A DNA stretch of 59,609 nt, from positions 33,122 through 92,730 of the forward strand of contig FR893138.1 of NCBI GenBank assembly GCA_000433355.1. Direction: 5' to 3'. The notes under the pieces are model-generated. The model did no database searches. It had not been told where the DNA came from and worked only from the letters and a program-made list of their open reading frames with translations. Shown piece after piece: positions 44,515 through 54,399 of the stretch (the first letter of the stretch is position 1; every line of letters starts with the position of its first letter). A program made the translations under genes and the position numbers. This DNA is from Alistipes sp. CAG:435. Lineage in GTDB: Bacteria > Bacteroidota > Bacteroidia > Bacteroidales > UBA932.

Positions 44515-46368
44515 ATGAGAAACAAAATATTCATCGGCATTCTAACTCTGCTCGCGCAGATCACATCCAACGGAGAGGCTCACGCGCAAGTCTCCCCGAC
44601 CAGACTCATGATCAAGGCTGACTCGTGCCGGCTGGCCTACAGCTTCGAGGAGGCGGTCAAGTACAGCGAAGGCGCCATCGAGATTCTGGACTCAACCGCT
44701 TCGGCAAAGGCGGAGGAACAATTATTGATGGCACGCAATGGACTGAACATGATGGGGTTCTGCAGCCAGCCGACTGTCGTCGCGAAGCGGACATTCCCGC
44801 TCAGGGACTTCTTCTTGTTCTACCCGCTGAAGGATTTCAGCTGGAGGAAGACCCCGAACCAGCTCGACTCTTTGGGCGGAGACGACCTCTCTCGCGCCAT
44901 CTACATCCCTGACGACGCGAAGGACATCTACTACTCAGCCAAAGACGAGGAGGGCATCAGGAATATTTACTGCACACATCTGACGGATTCCCTATGGTCC
45001 GCACCGGCGCTGATCAACGAGCAGATGACCAGTTCCTCGGACGAGATCTACCCGATGCTGTCCCCTGACGGACAATCACTTTACTTCGCCTCCAAAGGTC
45101 TGTACGGCATGGGAGGCTACGATCTCTATGTCTCAAACTGGAACAGCGAGACCAACGATTGGGACATGCCGGTGAATATGGGCTTTCCATATTCATCACC
45201 TTACGACGACTTCCTTTTCGTCAACACGGAGGACGGGAAATATTCCATCTTCGCGTCGAACCGCGAGTGCGGCCGCGACAGTGTGACAATCTATGTACTT
45301 GAATATGACAGCATGCCTGTCCGGAAAGCCGTCACCGATGTAGGCGAGCTGAGGACTCTGGCAGCCCTGAATCCGGCCAAGGATCCTTCCAGGATCGACA
45401 ATGACGCGGCGGTTCCGGACGATGGGCAACACGATGAAGGCACAAAGCGCTACATGGAAAAGATGCGTGAGGTTAGAGCCTTGCGTGACTCGGTGGCAAG
45501 GTACGGAAAGAATCTGGACAAGATGCGCTCGGAACTTGCGGCGGCCTCAGCGGAAGAAAAAGCCAGACTCACGGCCGAGATATCCGACAAGGAATTGATG
45601 CTTCCGACCTTGAACAGTTCCTTAAACGCCGCGGTAAAGGAGCTCCAGAACATCGAGATGGATTTTCTGGCCAACGGAATCGTGATCGACACCGGCAGAC
45701 TTCAGGCGGAGGTCGACAAGGAGATCGTGGGGGCTGCTTCCGGCTACACGTTCTCAAAGAACAGTTACGGTCCGGAAAAGCTTCTGGACATCCGTAAACC
45801 TAAGCCATCTTTCGACTACTCTCTCATGATCCTTCCGGAAGGACGGTTCGCCGAGAACAACACTCTGCCGGACGGAATCATCTATCAGATAAGGATATTC
45901 ACCCTGTCAAGGAAAGCCACGGTGGCGGACCTCAACGGTTTGAGCCCCGTGTTTGAAAGGATCACGACTTCGGGTAAACATGCATATTCAGTCGGATTGT
46001 TCAAATCTTACAAGGACGTGCTTTCCAATCTTAACAAGGTGAAGAAGAAAGGGTTCCGAGACGCTCAGATCGACGCTTTCCGCAACGGGCAGATCATCAG
46101 CGTGTCAAAAGCCCGTGAGATTGAGTCGAAGACCAGATCTCTGCTCATGGTCAAGATCTACCCAGAGGACGGCCAGTCTCTTCCGGAACAGGCCATCGCC
46201 GCGATCCACGAGCATTCCGACAAGGATCTGATCAAGAGCGTGGAGGCTGGCGCGGTCGTGTTTACGACAGGTCCGTTCGAAGACAGGTCACAGGCCGACG
46301 CCCTTGTCGCCGCCCTGAAAGCCGCCGGTGTCGAGAACATCTCCGTCACCGAGTCCGCCTCGGAATAG
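44515..46368 (+). CDS. Secreted PD40 (WD40-like) protein with C-terminal SPOR-like region
   Basis: 617 aa. A signal peptide (MRNKIFIGILTLLAQITSNG, ends AHAQ) is followed by a short helical segment (SFEEAVKYSEGAIEILDST), a PD40-type propeller part (about 130-260: DEIYPMLSPDGQSLYFASKG, MGGYDLYVSNWN), a coiled coil (about 310-395: MREVRALRDSVARYGKNLDK) and a region with repeated YQIRIFTLSRKATVADLNG- and YSVGLFKSYKDVLSNLNKVK-like SPOR folds (about 460-615). SPOR domains bind denuded peptidoglycan. It lies 18 bp before the response regulator gene, so it may sense or report an envelope state to that system. The function is not known. Confidence 0.8.
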   Translation: MRNKIFIGILTLLAQITSNGEAHAQVSPTRLMIKADSCRLAYSFEEAVKYSEGAIEILDSTASAKAEEQLLMARNGLNMMGFCSQPTVVAKRTFPLRDFFLFYPLKDFSWRKTPNQLDSLGGDDLSRAIYIPDDAKDIYYSAKDEEGIRNIYCTHLTDSLWSAPALINEQMTSSSDEIYPMLSPDGQSLYFASKGLYGMGGYDLYVSNWNSETNDWDMPVNMGFPYSSPYDDFLFVNTEDGKYSIFASNRECGRDSVTIYVLEYDSMPVRKAVTDVGELRTLAALNPAKDPSRIDNDAAVPDDGQHDEGTKRYMEKMREVRALRDSVARYGKNLDKMRSELAAASAEEKARLTAEISDKELMLPTLNSSLNAAVKELQNIEMDFLANGIVIDTGRLQAEVDKEIVGAASGYTFSKNSYGPEKLLDIRKPKPSFDYSLMILPEGRFAENNTLPDGIIYQIRIFTLSRKATVADLNGLSPVFERITTSGKHAYSVGLFKSYKDVLSNLNKVKKKGFRDAQIDAFRNGQIISVSKAREIESKTRSLLMVKIYPEDGQSLPEQAIAAIHEHSDKDLIKSVEAGAVVFTTGPFEDRSQADALVAALKAAGVENISVTESASE

Positions 46369-46386
46369 ATTCACTGAAAGAAAAAC

Positions 46387-47739
46387 GTGACCAAGATGAA
46401 GAAAGTCGGGAAAGTTCTTGTGGTTGATGACAATGCGGGGATCCGGTCCGCGTTGAAGATCTTGTTGCCTATGCGGTTCGAGGCGGTGGAGATCCTGCCG
46501 TCACCGGCACAGCTTATCAGCACCGTCAATGCCTTCCAGCCGGATGTGATCCTGCTGGACATGAATTTCAACACGGACATCAACACTGGAAATGAGGGAC
46601 TTTTCTGGCTCAGCGAGTTACGCAACAACAACCCGAACCAGAAAGTCGTGCTGTTCACGGCCTACGCGGACATATCCCTGGCCGTGGAGGGGATGAAAAG
46701 AGGGGCGTTCGACTTCATCGTGAAGCCTTGGGAGAACGAGAAATTGCTCGCCACGCTGGAAAGGGCGGTGACGGAGAACCGGAAGGACAGCCGGCAGTCT
46801 AATGAATATGCCACCGGCCCGACCGGGATGTACTGGGGCACTTCACAGGCTATGGCCGAAATCAAGAAGACAATCGAGAAGATCGGCCCTACCGATGCCA
46901 CGGTACTGATCACCGGCGAGAACGGAACGGGTAAGGATCTTCTGGCCAGAGAGATACACAATCATTCCGAGCGGCGGAACGGCCCTATGGTCAGCGTGGA
47001 TGCCGGAGCGATTCCGGAGGCCCTTTTCGAGAGCGAGCTCTTCGGACACGTCAAGGGAGCGTTCACGGACGCCTATGCCGACAAGGCCGGAAAGGTCGAG
47101 TTGGCCGAGGGCGGAACCCTTTTCCTGGATGAGATCGGGAATATTCCTTTACACCTTCAGGCGAAGCTTCTGAGGGTTCTCCAGAACAGGACGATCACGA
47201 GGGTCGGCGACACCAAGCCACGCAATGTGAACATCCGCCTTGTCTGCGCCACGAATATGGATCTGCGCCAGAAGGTGCAGGAAGGCTCGTTCAGGGAGGA
47301 TCTCTTCTACAGGATCAACACGATGAGCATCCATCTGCCGGCCCTGAGGGAGCGCCCGGAAGACATCGTTCCGCTCGCCGGGATATTCATAAAAAGGTTC
47401 GACGAGAAGTACCACCGCGAGGTAGAGGACATCGATCCGGAGGCGAAGGCCGCTTTGAAGGACTGCCACTGGAGCGGGAATATTCGTGAGCTCCAGAACT
47501 GCATCGAGAAGGCGGTCATTCTGGCGGAAGGCAGTAATCTGACAGAGAACGAGTTGCAGCTGCCGTCAGAGGCTCTGGTCGAGGGAAGCGAGACTTCTGT
47601 GGCGACGCTGGAGGAAGTGGAGGAGAAGGCCATCCGCGCCGCGGTAGAGAAATATTCCGGGAATATGTCGCTGGTTGCCAAGGCGTTGAATGTCAGCCGC
47701 CCGACCCTCTACAGCAAACTCAAGAAATACGGGATTTAG
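46387..47739 (+). CDS. NtrC-family sigma-54-dependent response regulator
   Basis: 450 aa from GTG at 46387 (an ATG at 46396 is equally possible). Receiver domain (about 8-130) with phospho-Asp in VILLDMNFNTDIN, AAA+ domain (about 150-385) with Walker A TGENGTGKDLLARE, the sigma-54 contact loop GAFTDA (GAFTGA in enterobacteria), Walker B GGTLFLDEIGNIP and a arginine-finger region, then a Fis-type HTH ending SGNMSLVAKALNVSRPTLYS. It activates RNA polymerase-sigma54 from upstream sites. The likely target is the tolC promoter at 58208, which has two symmetric dyads upstream. Cotranscribed with the PD40 gene before and the kinase gene after (9-bp gap). Confidence 0.93.
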   Translation: MTKMKKVGKVLVVDDNAGIRSALKILLPMRFEAVEILPSPAQLISTVNAFQPDVILLDMNFNTDINTGNEGLFWLSELRNNNPNQKVVLFTAYADISLAVEGMKRGAFDFIVKPWENEKLLATLERAVTENRKDSRQSNEYATGPTGMYWGTSQAMAEIKKTIEKIGPTDATVLITGENGTGKDLLAREIHNHSERRNGPMVSVDAGAIPEALFESELFGHVKGAFTDAYADKAGKVELAEGGTLFLDEIGNIPLHLQAKLLRVLQNRTITRVGDTKPRNVNIRLVCATNMDLRQKVQEGSFREDLFYRINTMSIHLPALRERPEDIVPLAGIFIKRFDEKYHREVEDIDPEAKAALKDCHWSGNIRELQNCIEKAVILAEGSNLTENELQLPSEALVEGSETSVATLEEVEEKAIRAAVEKYSGNMSLVAKALNVSRPTLYSKLKKYGI

Positions 47740-47748
47740 TCGAAGTTT

Positions 47749-48984
47749 ATGAATATGCTTCCGTGGCCTCAGATAGCGATTCCGGCCGGCGTTCTGGTGC
47801 TGGTGGCTTTGCTTGCGGTGCTTCTTACACGGCATCGCATCCTCAAGAAAGTGACCTATATGCTTGATGCCCTGGAGGATAAGGAGACCAATTTCAGGTT
47901 CGACGAGGGGGGCTTGGGCAGCCGGAAGATCAACAGGACCCTGAACCGAATCCGTACCATATTCCAGAAAGAGACGGCCGACATCCGGGAGCAGGAGGAA
48001 TATTACGGACAGATGTTGGACAAGGCCAAGACCGGCATCGTCGTGCTGGAGTCCGGGACGGATTCCGTGCTTTACACCAACAAGCAGGCGTTGATTCTTC
48101 TGGGAGTGTCGTCACTGAGCACCTTACGGCAACTTGACATCGTAAGCCCTTCATTAAGAGGAGCCTTTGAGAAAGTCGAGGAGGGGCTGGACCAGAAAGC
48201 GTCCATCTATTCGGAAAGCTCGCAGACGAACATTTCCCTGTCCGCCACATCGGCGCACATCGGGCGTAAGGACGTGAAAATCATCGCGGTAAACGACATC
48301 TCTGAGGCCATCGAGGAGAACGAGTCAGTGTCCTGGACGAGGCTCATCAGGGTTCTCACACACGAGATCATGAACACCGTCACACCGATCGCCTCCCTTT
48401 CCGAGGCTCTTTCCGAATATGCCGGGACGATCACTCCGCCATCAGACGGGCCGGATCTCAAGGCAGGTCTGGAGACCATCGCCAGTTCGTCCCGTGGTCT
48501 TATAAAGTTTGTCAATTCGTACAGGGATCTGACCCACGTGGCCGTGCCGGTCAGGAAGGCGTTTTTCGCTCGCGACCTCGCGGCCAAGGTCATCGATCTG
48601 AGCCAGCCGGTGTTGACCGCCGCCGGGGCTACCGCTGGATTTGTGGAAAAGACCGAGGACGTGCTTCTGTACGCTGACGAGAGCCAGATCTCACAGATTC
48701 TCATCAACCTTGTCAAAAACGCCGCTCAGGCCGGGGCGCGGCACATCGAAATCTCTGCCGAGATTGACAAGAGGGACAACGTCATCATCAATGTGAGCAA
48801 TGACGGGCCGCCTATCAGCGCGGCAAGCCAGGAGGAGATATTCATTCCGTTCTTCACGACCAAGCCTGAGGGCAGCGGAATCGGACTGAGCCTTTCCCGT
48901 CAGATCATGAGGATGCACGGCGGCACCCTCCGCCTCACCCGCTCGGACTCCGAAGCGACTGTTTTCACGCTGATATTCAAGTAA
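47749..48984 (+). CDS. Sensor histidine kinase partner of the sigma-54 regulator
   Basis: 411 aa. One N-terminal membrane helix (IAIPAGVLVLVALLAVLL), no large periplasmic domain, a PAS-like region (about 85-180), the dimerisation helix with the phospho-acceptor His in LIRVLTHEIMNTVTPIASLS near residue 205, and a HATPase domain with N-box NLVKNAAQAG, G1 NDGPPISAASQEEIF and G2 PEGSGIGLSLSRQIM. It belongs to the NtrB/AtoS-like group that pairs with NtrC regulators. Signal input is presumably cytoplasmic or membrane-borne, or relayed by the cotranscribed PD40 protein. Confidence 0.92.
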   Translation: MNMLPWPQIAIPAGVLVLVALLAVLLTRHRILKKVTYMLDALEDKETNFRFDEGGLGSRKINRTLNRIRTIFQKETADIREQEEYYGQMLDKAKTGIVVLESGTDSVLYTNKQALILLGVSSLSTLRQLDIVSPSLRGAFEKVEEGLDQKASIYSESSQTNISLSATSAHIGRKDVKIIAVNDISEAIEENESVSWTRLIRVLTHEIMNTVTPIASLSEALSEYAGTITPPSDGPDLKAGLETIASSSRGLIKFVNSYRDLTHVAVPVRKAFFARDLAAKVIDLSQPVLTAAGATAGFVEKTEDVLLYADESQISQILINLVKNAAQAGARHIEISAEIDKRDNVIINVSNDGPPISAASQEEIFIPFFTTKPEGSGIGLSLSRQIMRMHGGTLRLTRSDSEATVFTLIFK

Positions 48985-49059
48985 AACTCATTAGCGGACC
49001 ATGGGATGGAACATATTCATTATCAAGAATATAATAATTTACCTTCAGTAGTTTTCCAC

Positions 49060-49087
49060 CAAAGGTACAACGCTTATTCACTGTCAA
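49060..49087 (-). promoter_or_regulatory. Orphan promoter-like site
   Basis: On the minus strand TTGAC (from 49087) and TACCTTTG (49067-49060) are spaced by about 17 nt. It points into the 3' end of the kinase gene with no ORF downstream, so it would give an antisense or small RNA, or it is a relic. Confidence 0.3.
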
Positions 49088-49155
49088 TCAACAGGTTAAT
49101 CGCCACTCATTGATTCCGAGCGAGTGGCAACTAAGTAGCTCATTATCAAACAATA

Positions 49156-49197
49156 AAGCAAGTACGTGGTGCCGGTTTATGCACCACGTACTTGCTT
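49156..49197. terminator. Bidirectional terminator between kinase and permease genes
   Basis: AAGCAAGTACGTGGTGC (49156-49172) and GCACCACGTACTTGCTT (49181-49197) form a perfect 17-bp stem with loop CGGTTTAT, followed by ATTATAT on the right and preceded by AATA on the left. Confidence 0.85.
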
Positions 49198-49318
49198 ATT
49201 ATATTAGTTGACAGATAGTTATCTGCCACGACACTGCAATCGCATTTCGATGGTTGGTGAGCTGTCGAACCACGGGTTCAACGATGGCACGCTCAGCGAC
49301 CGGGATAGCAGGACTACC

Positions 49319-51691
49319 CTACTCGTTCTTGAGGGACTCGACAGGGTTGGTGTGAGCGATCCTCAGGGAGCCGATCACGATGACGTTGACGATGATGGCC
49401 AGCACGATGATGTCGGCGGCGATGAAGAACAGTGGGTTGAGGGCGATCTTGACAGGGAACTGCTGGAGCCAGTAATGGGCTACAAGCCAGGCGCCCGCGT
49501 CACCGATGATCACCGCGAAGACAGCCACCTTCAGGATGTCCGTCACGAGCATCGAAACGATCTCGGAGGACTGGGCGCCGTTGACCTTGCGGACGGCGAT
49601 CTCGGCACTGCGACGGAAGTTCTCGTCACGGACGTAGGAGATGAGGCCGATGACGGCGATCAGAAGGGCGAACAACGCGCCAAGCTCGTAGGTCCTCTTC
49701 ATCTGCTTCGTCGAATCGTACATATTCACAAGAGTCTCTGAATATGCCTTCACCTCCGCGTCGCTGTCAGGAGCCACTTCCCTGATGGCACTTTCTACCT
49801 TACGCATAGCCGCAGGGGTTACCTCGTTCAGCTTGATGACGATGGTATGCATCAGGCCGGCCCAATCATATCCCCCCTTCTCTTTGTATTCCTCCGTGTA
49901 GAAGTCCCGGTTCCAGCAGAAGCGGACGCTCGGACGGTCGTCCATGTCGGTGACATCCCCGATGACATAGTCCTCATAGACTCCGCAGATGGTGACCTGA
50001 TCGTGCTCGGAAATGTTGACGATCTTGCCCACCGCACCGTCTGACCAATCCGCGAAGGCGGCCATCTTGGTCACAAACGACTTGCTGACAGCCACATCGT
50101 TCGGTCCCTTAGGAACAGATCCCTCGACAAGACGGAAACCCATCATATCAAAGAAGCCCTCCGAGGCTCCATATTCATCGGCGATGTTGAAAAGCTCACG
50201 GTCGTCGCCGGGAAGATAGACATTGTTGCCGGAGGCCTTTTCGAATGGCAGGGTGTAGGTCAGTTCCGCGGCCTCTACCTCAGGAAGCGAGCGGAGAGCT
50301 CCCGCGATGGCGTTCATCTTTGTCTGGTCGTAGGACGGGAATGTCTCGTAGACCAGATTCCGGTACTCGTAGCCTGGGTCGGTGTTCAGCACCTTGCGGT
50401 ACTGGAGGCTTACGATCAGCACAAGGGACACAAGCACGGCGTTGATGGCGAACTGGAAAGCCAGCAGCGAGATCTTCCAGCGGCGTTTGCTTTCCTTATA
50501 GCCCCTGAAGGCACTGGAGATAGGGATTCTGGTGAACATCTGGGCCGGAATAATGGCGGAAACCAAGAAGACCAGCACGACAACTCCAACGATGATCCAG
50601 ACGGAAAGCGGAGTGATCAGATCCTGGACCGGCACTCCAAGCAGGGATTCGATGGCACCTCTGAACGCCAGAACCAGCAATGCCGCCACTACAAGCGAAA
50701 GGACCAGATTACCAGCAGTTTCCTTGAGGAGAATCTTGTTTATGTCCCAAGGTTCCGCACCATAGCATTTGCGGACTCCGACCTCCCGGGCTCTGCGGAT
50801 GACATCCGAGATCGCCACGAGAACGTAGTTCATAATGGAGACGAGAAGCAGCAGAATGGCGACTATGGACAGGATGAAGACCAGATTCCTGACCGAAGGC
50901 TGAGAGCTGTGCTCCTTGGCCAGAGGAGCGAGGAAGTACCAAAGTGTGGTTCCGTTCTTCTCCAACTCATCCAACGGTTGGTGAGCCTTCTGCATCTCGT
51001 GAATGGCATCCTTAAGGGACGCAGGATCAACGCCTTCAGCCAATTTCACAAATCCGATGTAGCGATCGTTGCCAAGCCAGTTGGCAAGGCTCCAAGAGCT
51101 CATCGTCTCAATGGACAGGATGACATCCGGATGAATGGATCCGTTCTTCGGAAAGTCTTCGTAAACTCCACATACTGTAAGTTTCCGTTTCGGCATCTGA
51201 TCGTTGGCGATCTGCTTGCCGATAGCCTCGTTGACTCCGCCAAGTTTCTCGGCGAATGACTTCGAGACAGCTACCTTGAAATCCCAGGCTTTCAACGCAT
51301 CTTCCGGATCCCCGGCAAGGAATGGTCTGTCGAATATCTTGAAGAAACAGGAGTCGGTGATGATATGTCTGGCCTCCACCTTGTTGCCTTCCTCGTCAAT
51401 GATGAAAGTATCGCTGTTGAACACACTTGAGTACCTTGTGGCTTCAAGAACGCCAGGAATCTCGGCCTTGAAACCTGGAGCCACAGCACCGCTGACCTGA
51501 CCGAAATCCATGTCATCCCCTTCTCCGCCTTGGCGCGAAACGCCTGTGCGGATCTTATAGATTCTGTCAACATCCTTATAGGAGCTGTCGTAGGACAGTT
51601 CAAAGCACACTTTCGCGATCAGGATGATGGCGATCGCCATCCCGACTCCCAAGGACAAAACCTTGATGATCAAATCACTTTTTCTTCTCAT
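49319..51691 (-). CDS. MacB/FtsX-type ABC transporter permease (distal copy)
   Basis: 790 aa from the ATG at 51691, which has GGAGG 7 nt upstream; an ATG six bases earlier lies too close to that site. It contains two FtsX modules: first helix LIIKVLSLGVGMAIAIILI, MacB-like periplasmic domain (about 45-255), three helices (VFILSIVAILLLLVSIMNYV, and so on), then a second copy with periplasmic domain (about 445-640) and final helices (ELGALFALLIAVIGLISYVR, LVAHYWLQQFPVKIALNPLF). Such double permeases do not transport in bulk but transmit ATPase motion to periplasmic partners. Last gene of the tolC-led export cluster. Confidence 0.9.
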   Translation of the reverse strand: MRRKSDLIIKVLSLGVGMAIAIILIAKVCFELSYDSSYKDVDRIYKIRTGVSRQGGEGDDMDFGQVSGAVAPGFKAEIPGVLEATRYSSVFNSDTFIIDEEGNKVEARHIITDSCFFKIFDRPFLAGDPEDALKAWDFKVAVSKSFAEKLGGVNEAIGKQIANDQMPKRKLTVCGVYEDFPKNGSIHPDVILSIETMSSWSLANWLGNDRYIGFVKLAEGVDPASLKDAIHEMQKAHQPLDELEKNGTTLWYFLAPLAKEHSSQPSVRNLVFILSIVAILLLLVSIMNYVLVAISDVIRRAREVGVRKCYGAEPWDINKILLKETAGNLVLSLVVAALLVLAFRGAIESLLGVPVQDLITPLSVWIIVGVVVLVFLVSAIIPAQMFTRIPISSAFRGYKESKRRWKISLLAFQFAINAVLVSLVLIVSLQYRKVLNTDPGYEYRNLVYETFPSYDQTKMNAIAGALRSLPEVEAAELTYTLPFEKASGNNVYLPGDDRELFNIADEYGASEGFFDMMGFRLVEGSVPKGPNDVAVSKSFVTKMAAFADWSDGAVGKIVNISEHDQVTICGVYEDYVIGDVTDMDDRPSVRFCWNRDFYTEEYKEKGGYDWAGLMHTIVIKLNEVTPAAMRKVESAIREVAPDSDAEVKAYSETLVNMYDSTKQMKRTYELGALFALLIAVIGLISYVRDENFRRSAEIAVRKVNGAQSSEIVSMLVTDILKVAVFAVIIGDAGAWLVAHYWLQQFPVKIALNPLFFIAADIIVLAIIVNVIVIGSLRIAHTNPVESLKNE

Positions 51692-51697
51692 ACCCAT

Positions 51698-51966
51698 TCC
51701 TCCACATGGAGGCTAATCTTTTATCGTTCAATATTTTGCTTGCATATCCTCCTCCCGATTCCAGCGGTGAGGACACATCATTATATTCCTAATCTTCAAT
51801 CGTTTAGGCTCCACTGAATATTACTACTCAATCCAGAAGGTTGCCGCAGCGAACCTTGGCCACCCGCGGCCATAAGCGGGAGGGGCCCAGGCGCAGCCTG
51901 GGAGGGACGGAGCGCGAAGCGCGGAGGGTTCATCGCGACAACCATCTGGATTGGAGATATAGCACG
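51698..51966. other. Gap between the two permease genes with a palindromic element
   Basis: 269 bp, of which 51830-51952 is the inverted copy B of the 124-bp element. The rest is AT-rich leader of the distal permease with an SD sequence; no gene is seen. Confidence 0.6.
51830..51952 (-). repeat. Palindromic element, copy B (MITE/REP-like)
   Basis: 123 bp, reverse complement of copy A. Ends ATCCAGAAGGTTGCC... and ...GGTTGTCGCGA in near-inverted form. The interior is a GC-rich run of hairpins (GCGCTTCGCGC; CCCAGGC-TGC-GCCTGGG; CCGC..GCGG). It lies 14 bp beyond the proximal permease stop. No ORF inside. Confidence 0.85.
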
Positions 51967-54306
51967 CTATTCCTTCTTCAGCTCGATGGCCGGGTTGGTG
52001 CGGGCGGCGCGGACAGCCTGCCAAAGGACAGAGAGGACGGCGATGAGGGCTGTGAACAGACCTGCCACCGCGAAGATCCACCAATGGAGACCGATGCGGT
52101 AGGAATAGCCGTTCAGCCAAGTGTGCATCAGGTACCACGCCACCGGGACGGCGATGACGAACGCCACACCGATCATCTTCATGAACTCGGCCACAAGGCC
52201 CCACAGAACAGAGTTATAGTCAGCGCCATAGACCTTCTTGAGAGACACTGTCCTGCGTTCCTGCTGCATGTAGTACGAACTCATCGCCACGAGACCCAGA
52301 GCCGAGACAAACAGCGAAAGGATTGTGAATATGACCATGATCTCCAACACCCTGTTCTCGGAAGCGAACACAGCCTTGATGTCATCCTCGACATAGCTGG
52401 CATCGAATAACTTATCCGGGTACAATTCGCTAAAGACCGCTTTGACCCTTGCGAAAGCCTCTTTGTGATCCGGCGTGGTCTTCACAAGAATCGTCCACGG
52501 CCACTTCCCGGCAGGATATTCATCATACTGGTAAATCAACGCAGGATGCTGTTCCTCCAGCAACGGCTTGATCTTGAAGTCGTAGTAGATTCCGCCTATC
52601 TGCCATGTGCTGTTGGACTTGGTCGTGAACTCCGTGGCGGTCTCGTCTATTTCGAGGATTCCGTAGGCATATTCATTCAGCCAATAACTGTTCGGACTGT
52701 GGTTGTCCTGTTTCTTCCTGATGCCGAGGATGTTGAAGTAGGCGCTGTCGCCCTTAACCAACTGGAACGAAGCCTCTCTTCCACTTTCTGTGGACATAGT
52801 CCAGTTGTTGGTCATGAACATAGGATGTCCATCTCCAAGTCCGACAGCTTCGACGCAACTCTCAGCCTTAAGTTTGTTGATGAGTGGCGTCAAATCACCT
52901 GCAAGGCCGAACTGATTGCTGATGGTGATCTGATCCTCAGTATTGTAACCCACCGGAGCATTGATCATAGAGCGGATCTGGAGGAACATCGTGAACGCCG
53001 TCACAAGCATCACGACCGTGATGACATTCTGAATGACAATGATGACCTTGCTGTAAAGTGTCTTGGTCTTGAGCCTGAGCGTTCCTCGGACAATCTCGAT
53101 CGGCTCGGCCTTCTGGATGATAAGCGCGGGAACTATGCCGGCGATGACCCCTACCAAAACCGTGAACAGGACGCAGACAAGCACGCTCACCGGAGAGATT
53201 GCCTTGAAGATAGAGATGTCATAGTTCAACACCTTCGAAGCCGCCGGGGAAATGGCCTCGCCAAGCAGGACGGCGATGACCATAGCGGCCGCGCAGATTA
53301 TGGTGCTCTCGACAATCATTTTCAGGAATATCCCGCCTTTCGTCGCCCCGATGAGCCTTCTGGTGGCCATCTCCTTGGCACGGAAGCCGGAGAGAGCCGT
53401 GGTCATATTCACATAGTTCAGGATGGCGAACAGAAGCAGCAGGAAGCACATTCCGGCAAGCAGCATCACTGTCGTCTTGTTGCCAAGACGCAGACTGTCA
53501 TTATAGTCCTCATTGCCGTCCGACAGGAAATAGACATCACGTAAAGGAATGATTCTCACGTCATTATCACCTCCGCCGTAGTCTGACATATATCTCCAGA
53601 AATTCTCCCGGCACCATTTAAGAATATCATCGTGTCTGGCCGGAAGATCGGCGTTCGGATAAGCCATCACAAAGCAAGTGGATGATCCGGCGTTGGACAT
53701 CCGCTCATCGTTCGCCTGGTTGGTGATCGTCATGATCTCTCCGCGAAGGAATATGTCGCACGGCCTGATGATGGAGTTCTCGATGTCCTTGAACACACCT
53801 GAGACTGTCAGGTTGCTTACCGTTGAGTCAGCGCCGTCGAAACGGATCTCACGTCCAACCGGATCCCTGTCCCCGAACTGAGCCTTGGCGAAAGACTCAC
53901 TGATCAGGACTCCGCTTATCGAGGCCTTCCACTCACTGAAGTCGCCCTCCACGAGAGGGAAACTGAACATATCGAAAAACGACGAGTCAGCGTAAGAAGT
54001 CCTGGCGTTCACGATGTTGCCGTCGATCTTGTACTCCTGCATTCCGTTGCTGGAATATGAAGCTGACCTCTCAATCTCCGGAAAGTTAGCCTTCATGTGG
54101 CGGGACAGCCAGTAAGCGGACGAAAGGGTCTCTTTCTGTGCGATGACGTAGATCCTGTCGGCGTTCTTTTGGAACGAGTCAGTATTCAGCTGACTGGTGA
54201 CGTACACGGCCAGAAGCAGGACAAACGCCATCGAGAGGCTGAGTCCCAGAAGGTTGACAGCGCTGTAAAGTTTGTTGCGCTTCAAGAAATTAATGAAACT
54301 GCTCAT
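51967..54306 (-). CDS. MacB/FtsX-type ABC transporter permease (proximal copy)
   Basis: 779 aa from the ATG at 54306 (MSSFINFLKRNKLYSAVNLL), which matches the usual FtsX-permease start; the frame is open to 54399 but the extra residues are basic and unlike the family. First helix LGLSLSMAFVLLLAVYV, MacB-type periplasmic domain (about 45-265), helices 2-4 (TVMLLAGMCFLLLLFAILNY), a second FtsX module with its own periplasmic domain (about 470-650), and closing helices (VLEIMVIFTILSLFVSALGL, WIFAVAGLFTALIAVLSVLW). Related to but diverged from the distal copy. It is bracketed by inverted 124-bp elements, unlike any neighbour. Confidence 0.88.
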   Translation of the reverse strand: MSSFINFLKRNKLYSAVNLLGLSLSMAFVLLLAVYVTSQLNTDSFQKNADRIYVIAQKETLSSAYWLSRHMKANFPEIERSASYSSNGMQEYKIDGNIVNARTSYADSSFFDMFSFPLVEGDFSEWKASISGVLISESFAKAQFGDRDPVGREIRFDGADSTVSNLTVSGVFKDIENSIIRPCDIFLRGEIMTITNQANDERMSNAGSSTCFVMAYPNADLPARHDDILKWCRENFWRYMSDYGGGDNDVRIIPLRDVYFLSDGNEDYNDSLRLGNKTTVMLLAGMCFLLLLFAILNYVNMTTALSGFRAKEMATRRLIGATKGGIFLKMIVESTIICAAAMVIAVLLGEAISPAASKVLNYDISIFKAISPVSVLVCVLFTVLVGVIAGIVPALIIQKAEPIEIVRGTLRLKTKTLYSKVIIVIQNVITVVMLVTAFTMFLQIRSMINAPVGYNTEDQITISNQFGLAGDLTPLINKLKAESCVEAVGLGDGHPMFMTNNWTMSTESGREASFQLVKGDSAYFNILGIRKKQDNHSPNSYWLNEYAYGILEIDETATEFTTKSNSTWQIGGIYYDFKIKPLLEEQHPALIYQYDEYPAGKWPWTILVKTTPDHKEAFARVKAVFSELYPDKLFDASYVEDDIKAVFASENRVLEIMVIFTILSLFVSALGLVAMSSYYMQQERRTVSLKKVYGADYNSVLWGLVAEFMKMIGVAFVIAVPVAWYLMHTWLNGYSYRIGLHWWIFAVAGLFTALIAVLSVLWQAVRAARTNPAIELKKE

Positions 54307-54399
54307 AAATCTATTCACGGCCTCGCGGAGGCCAACTTTTTGTTTTTCATTCTTTTGCTTCCCTATCCTCATTCCCGCTTCATGCAAGAGGACATCCAA

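Larger units (their letters stand above)
48985..49318. other. Intergenic region between convergent kinase and permease genes
   Basis: 334 bp without a gene. It contains a strong terminator (49156-49197), a weaker hairpin (GCCACTC/GAGTGGC near 49092-49120), and an isolated Bacteroidota-type promoter on the minus strand (separate entry). Confidence 0.6.

Noticed and set aside
52465..53544. 359-codon open frame antisense to the proximal permease
   Set aside because: The translation is rich in His/Arg/Asp repeats typical of reversed membrane-protein codons; no independent support.
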